A DNA stretch of 64,000 bases, taken from Cristatella mucedo. Its lineage: Eukaryota; Bryozoa; Phylactolaemata; Cristatellidae. The DNA lies in NCBI GenBank assembly GCA_009760855.2, contig WPIO01000021.1, positions 3,076,001-3,140,000 on the forward strand, given 5' to 3'. A model generated the notes under the pieces. It searched no databases and had not been told where the DNA came from. It saw only the letters and a list, made by a program, of their open reading frames with translations. A program made the translations under genes and the position numbers. Of this stretch, positions 60,868-64,000 are shown piece after piece (position 1 is the stretch's first letter; every line of letters starts with the position of its first letter).

Positions 60868-61795
60868 AAAGAATAATAATGCACTTGATAAAGCGCCCTC
60901 GGAGAACTCAATATCTTTCTAGGCGCTTTAAATTTGCTCCTAAGAGAAACGCGATTGAATGGTGAGTAATATCATGCTTGATAAACAACATGAATAACAT
61001 GGTTAGGGGTGACATGCACAGGGTCAGCATGCAAATGTGGTTAGTGGCAGGATGCACAGTGTCAGCACGCATAAGGAAATGAAGGACGAATCACAGGGAC
61101 CCAATAAATGCTGTACTAAATAGGTGTTTTTAAGTTCTTGTTAAATGTGGTCAAGTCAGGGGATGTTCTGACACAAGTCGGGAGGGAGTTCCAGGCTTTG
61201 GGAGCATACGAACTAAATGCACGGTCTCCGATGGATTTGATGTTTGTATGAGGTATTGGTTAACTATTGGATTCCGAAAAGCGGGTGGTACGATGCTTGG
61301 CCTGATGGGGGAGTATGTCGGAGAGATAGGCTGGAGCCACAGAATGAAGGGACCTAAAAGTGAGCGACAAAACCTTGAAGTCAATCCGTTGCTTGATTGG
61401 TAGCCAGTGCAGATCGGTGAGAAGTGGAGTGATGTGGCAACTGCTACGCTCACGACAGACAAGCCTAGCTGCAGAGTTTTGCACCAGCTGTAATCGCCTG
61501 ATTGCACATGCCGGTACGCCAGCAAGCAGTGAGTTACAGAAGTCAAGACGGAATATCACAAATGCATGGACCAACTTAGACGTGGCATGCTTATCTAAAC
61601 AAGCCGGAATTTTAGCAATGTTATGTAGGTGAAAGTAGGCAGACTTGATTGTGGAGCTGATGTGGTCGTCCAACGACAGGTCACTCTGGAACGTGACACC
61701 CAGATTTCGAGCTGATTCAACAGGAGATATGCTGGCAGAGTCAATTTTGAGCGTCAGCCTTTCCAATTTCTGAATCACACTGAATTTGCCCATAA
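60868..61795 (-). mobile_element. LINE-B copy, 5' truncated
   Basis: It runs from the AATAATAATGCACTTG tail to a 5' break inside the region downstream of the catalytic box. On the minus strand FSVIQKLERLTLKIDSASIS is followed by SDLSLDDHISSTIKSAYF, RLDFCNSLLAGVPACAIRR, SCHITPLLTDLHWLPIKQRI and SAYLSD-like sequence. A 177-codon frame remains intact, then a frame change leads into the C-terminal block. It keeps the Arg codon lost in the copy at 49540. Confidence 0.9.
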
Positions 61796-62460
61796 CTAGT
61801 AAGCTAGTTCAATCAGATGGAGAAAATTGCTTCAAGGAAAAGATAGTTTTAGGGTTATTTCTAAAATCGGCAAATCATGAGGTGACGTGCTGCCAGTCAG
61901 GAGAGTCCCTGCTTGGTGAAACGGAAGCGGTAGTGCCCGTCTGCCTTTATACAAACGAGACTATTCAGATCTGTCGACCTGTTTTTGTTTTAAACGGCCA
62001 ATGCGGCCCGTCAGGTTTAAGATGCAATGTACAAGCATTCCTCTACTGGGGGCGCGAAGCTTCATATTTATTACTCCAGGCGCCTTCGCTTCCTGCTAAC
62101 AAAATGTACAAGAACCTAGAGGCTCTTAGCTTGGCAACATTTAAAAACCAAGCATGATGATAATGATAAACTCATGCATGAGTGATTTCAGACGAACAAC
62201 TAAACATAACGATCGTTACCTGAACTTCTGCCGATATTCAAGCCATTGTTTACCAGCAAATATTTAGTAATATGTATCTTAAATTATATATATATATATA
62301 ATATATATATTAATAGCAACCGAAGCGCTTACTAGCAACCCAGAGTTCAGATATAAAAGTGCTAAAGTGAGACATTTTGAGGAAGCTTAGAGTCACCTTC
62401 CGTTCTGAGAGAAGTCGAGCCAGTTCACTGCCTCATTCCGTTGCTGGCTAACAACTGCTG
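61796..62460. other. No recognisable gene
   Basis: A SINE-2-like tail (TATACAAACGAGACTATTCAG) lies near 61950 and a short AT array at 62286-62311. Nothing else recognised. Confidence 0.5.
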
Positions 62461-63467
62461 AAATCTCTATGAATTCCGCCCGACGTCGTCGCCCGGCGTC
62501 CGCAGTTGAACACGCACGGAGCCGCTGCAGCGCCTGCACGAGGCTAGAGAACTGCGACCGCCGGCGAAACGCGTGCGAGTTCGTGAGTGCAATTATCGAA
62601 CGGGTAATAAGCGATAAAAATAGCTGTCTGCCTCTCGAACCTCCGCAGCTCGGGCATCAGCTCTCCGCAGAGCAGACATTAATGCAGAGCCGGCGGCGCA
62701 CACGAACCCTCCATTTGCACATGCACTCTCCGCGTACACCATCCTGGACGGGTACAGCCTGCGCCCGATTTCGGATTTAATCTGACATTAAGATAAATAA
62801 TAGCTAGCCGGTCTCTGCCATTCGTACGCATCGCTCTCACTCGCCTCTAGTGTTCCTATCCTCGTCGTCTCCGCGAGGGGTCCCTCACCTGTCTCTTGCT
62901 CCTGCATTAAACCGCGCGTGCATTGATAGTACGCAGTTGATACATCGCTGTCGCCGCGGTCGCTCGGATGTCCTCCAGCATTATGTTGCTCCAGTATCAG
63001 TCTCGACTGCAACGAGTTCAAGCAAGAGTCTATTTAGTTTTTCCTTTATTTCCACCTTCAAGATTCCGTTTACCATCAATGCGTTCGTGGAAGAAGAATA
63101 ACGCCGCTTCTGTCGGCTACGCATAATAAGGCGGTACGTCAACGAGCGGAGCGAATCATTGCGGCCTGCTGGGTTGAGCGCTAATAAAATCAGGGCGCGG
63201 GCATGCGAGACGACGCAACGAGGGCAACTGGCGGTACTGCGGTCGCGACTCATCCGTCTATCAGCCTACGTATATAGCCATCAGCCGGCGAGCGAACGGT
63301 CCGGACACGGCTCCCCCTAGCGTTGCAGCTCTACCGCAGGAGCGCTCTCCACCGCTGCGAAATCGCTGACTGGCGACGCTCCATCCCAGCCATCTCCATC
63401 ACCCATATCCATCCAACCCTGGTAGAGGCGAGGCTGTATCGATTGCAAACAGACTCGGATCTACAGG

Positions 63468-63543
63468 ATGGAAGCAGCGAGGAATAGTCCGTCGCGACTT
63501 CCGAAAGACCCGGAAATCAAACTGCGAGCCGAGCTCTCAGCTC

Positions 63544-63640
<97 letters not shown>

Positions 63641-63647
63641 AAGCTGA
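63468..63647 (+). other. Small ORF encoding a polyglycine protein across (GGC)31
   Basis: ATG at 63468 opens 26 codons (MEAARNSPSRLPKDPEIKLR then AELSAP), runs in frame through 31 GGC plus one GGA (32 glycines), and stops at TGA 63645 after one Ser. Total 59 residues. The geometry resembles the polyglycine-producing uORFs of NOTCH2NLC and FMR1 5' leaders. Transcription and translation are not shown. On the minus strand the same tract reads polyproline or polyalanine. Confidence 0.35.
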
Positions 63648-63653
63648 GAGCTC
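63531..63653. repeat. (GGC)31 triplet array within a perfect 12-bp inverted repeat
   Basis: The uninterrupted GGC array (63546-63641) is flanked by GAGCTCTCAGCT (63531-63542) and its exact complement AGCTGAGAGCTC (63642-63653). Confidence 0.97.
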
Positions 63654-63695
63654 AGCGAACGCACGCAGCTGCGGAGGAGGAAGAGGAGCTGCGCA

Positions 63696-63735
<40 letters not shown>
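63696..63735. repeat. (GCC)13 triplet array
   Basis: Thirteen GCC units, complementary in sense to the GGC array 55 bp to the left. Confidence 0.97.
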
Positions 63736-63843
63736 AGTAGCACTAAGCCGTGATAGGGCTCGCGCTCACGCTCGCAAGCAAGCTAGTGACCATCAATGCC
63801 CTGACGTAGTACGCTCGCCGTACGGGCTGCTTAAAAAGCGCGG

Positions 63844-64000
63844 AGCGATTATTGCTGTGATTATAGCTGCGATTATAACTGCGATTTTTGGTGCAATTAT
63901 TGCTGTGATTATTGCTGTGATTATGTATGCGATTATTGCAGCGATTATTGCTGCGATTATAGCTGCGATTATTGCTGCGAGTATAGCTAGGATTATTGCT
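63844..64000. repeat. 12-bp minisatellite (GCGATTATTGCT)
   Basis: About 13 units with GCTGTGATTATT, GCTGCGATTATA and similar variants. It continues to the end of the window. Confidence 0.95.

Larger units (their letters stand above)
62460..63780. promoter_or_regulatory. CpG-rich region with triplet repeats
   Basis: CpG density rises through the region and peaks at the GGC and GCC tracts (63546-63735). It resembles a promoter/5' leader, possibly of a plus-strand gene beyond the right edge. No downstream coding exon is available to confirm this. Confidence 0.4.

Overview
This is eukaryotic, almost certainly invertebrate metazoan, genomic DNA. It holds spliced exons with GT-AG introns, no operons, abundant retrotransposon and DNA-transposon debris, long dinucleotide arrays and several CpG-rich islands. 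I cannot name the species. The gene that can be identified lacks the vertebrate-type polyglutamine tract, which argues against a vertebrate.

One host gene is recognised: the 5' end of huntingtin (HTT), on the minus strand between 10352 and 6903. Four coding exons give 190 codons and run off the left side of the window. The exon lengths 84 and 121 nt and the intron phases match, as I remember them, human HTT exons 2 and 3. The fourth exon covers human exons 4 to 6 without introns. Exon 1 encodes a short huntingtin-type N-terminal helix with one glutamine and no proline-rich segment. A CpG-rich block at 11020-12360 is the likely promoter zone. Intron 1 carries a near-perfect 256-bp inverted LINE repeat. 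The 1-6902 stretch is the open-ended next intron, full of LINE fragments.

The rest (12.4-64 kb) is mostly transposon and tandem-repeat DNA. Two L2/CR1-like LINE families occur: LINE-A, with a GTAATGTA-type end, and LINE-B, with an (ATT)n tail and a GCGCCT...AGGGCGCT stem-loop. The best LINE-B copy is at 49540-51255. Two tRNA-derived SINE families are scattered throughout, and SINE-1 shares the LINE-B 3' stem-loop, implying trans-mobilisation. A decayed Ty3/gypsy pol at 47580-49400 is split by two SINE insertions. DNA transposons are a pogo-like element (18162-18635), a Tigger-like MITE (46050-46745) and a hAT-like MITE (32319-32629). CpG-rich islands without identifiable coding exons lie near 29.3-30.7, 58.2-59.5 and 62.5-63.8 kb. 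The last contains a (GGC)31 tract inside a small ORF that would encode polyglycine. An 18-bp minisatellite fills 57.2-57.8 kb.

Open frames outside these elements show no family I recognise. A few are listed as unassigned candidates. At 26089-26155 a compact sequence can fold into a three-way junction with two GNRA tetraloops; it is the least explained structure in the window.
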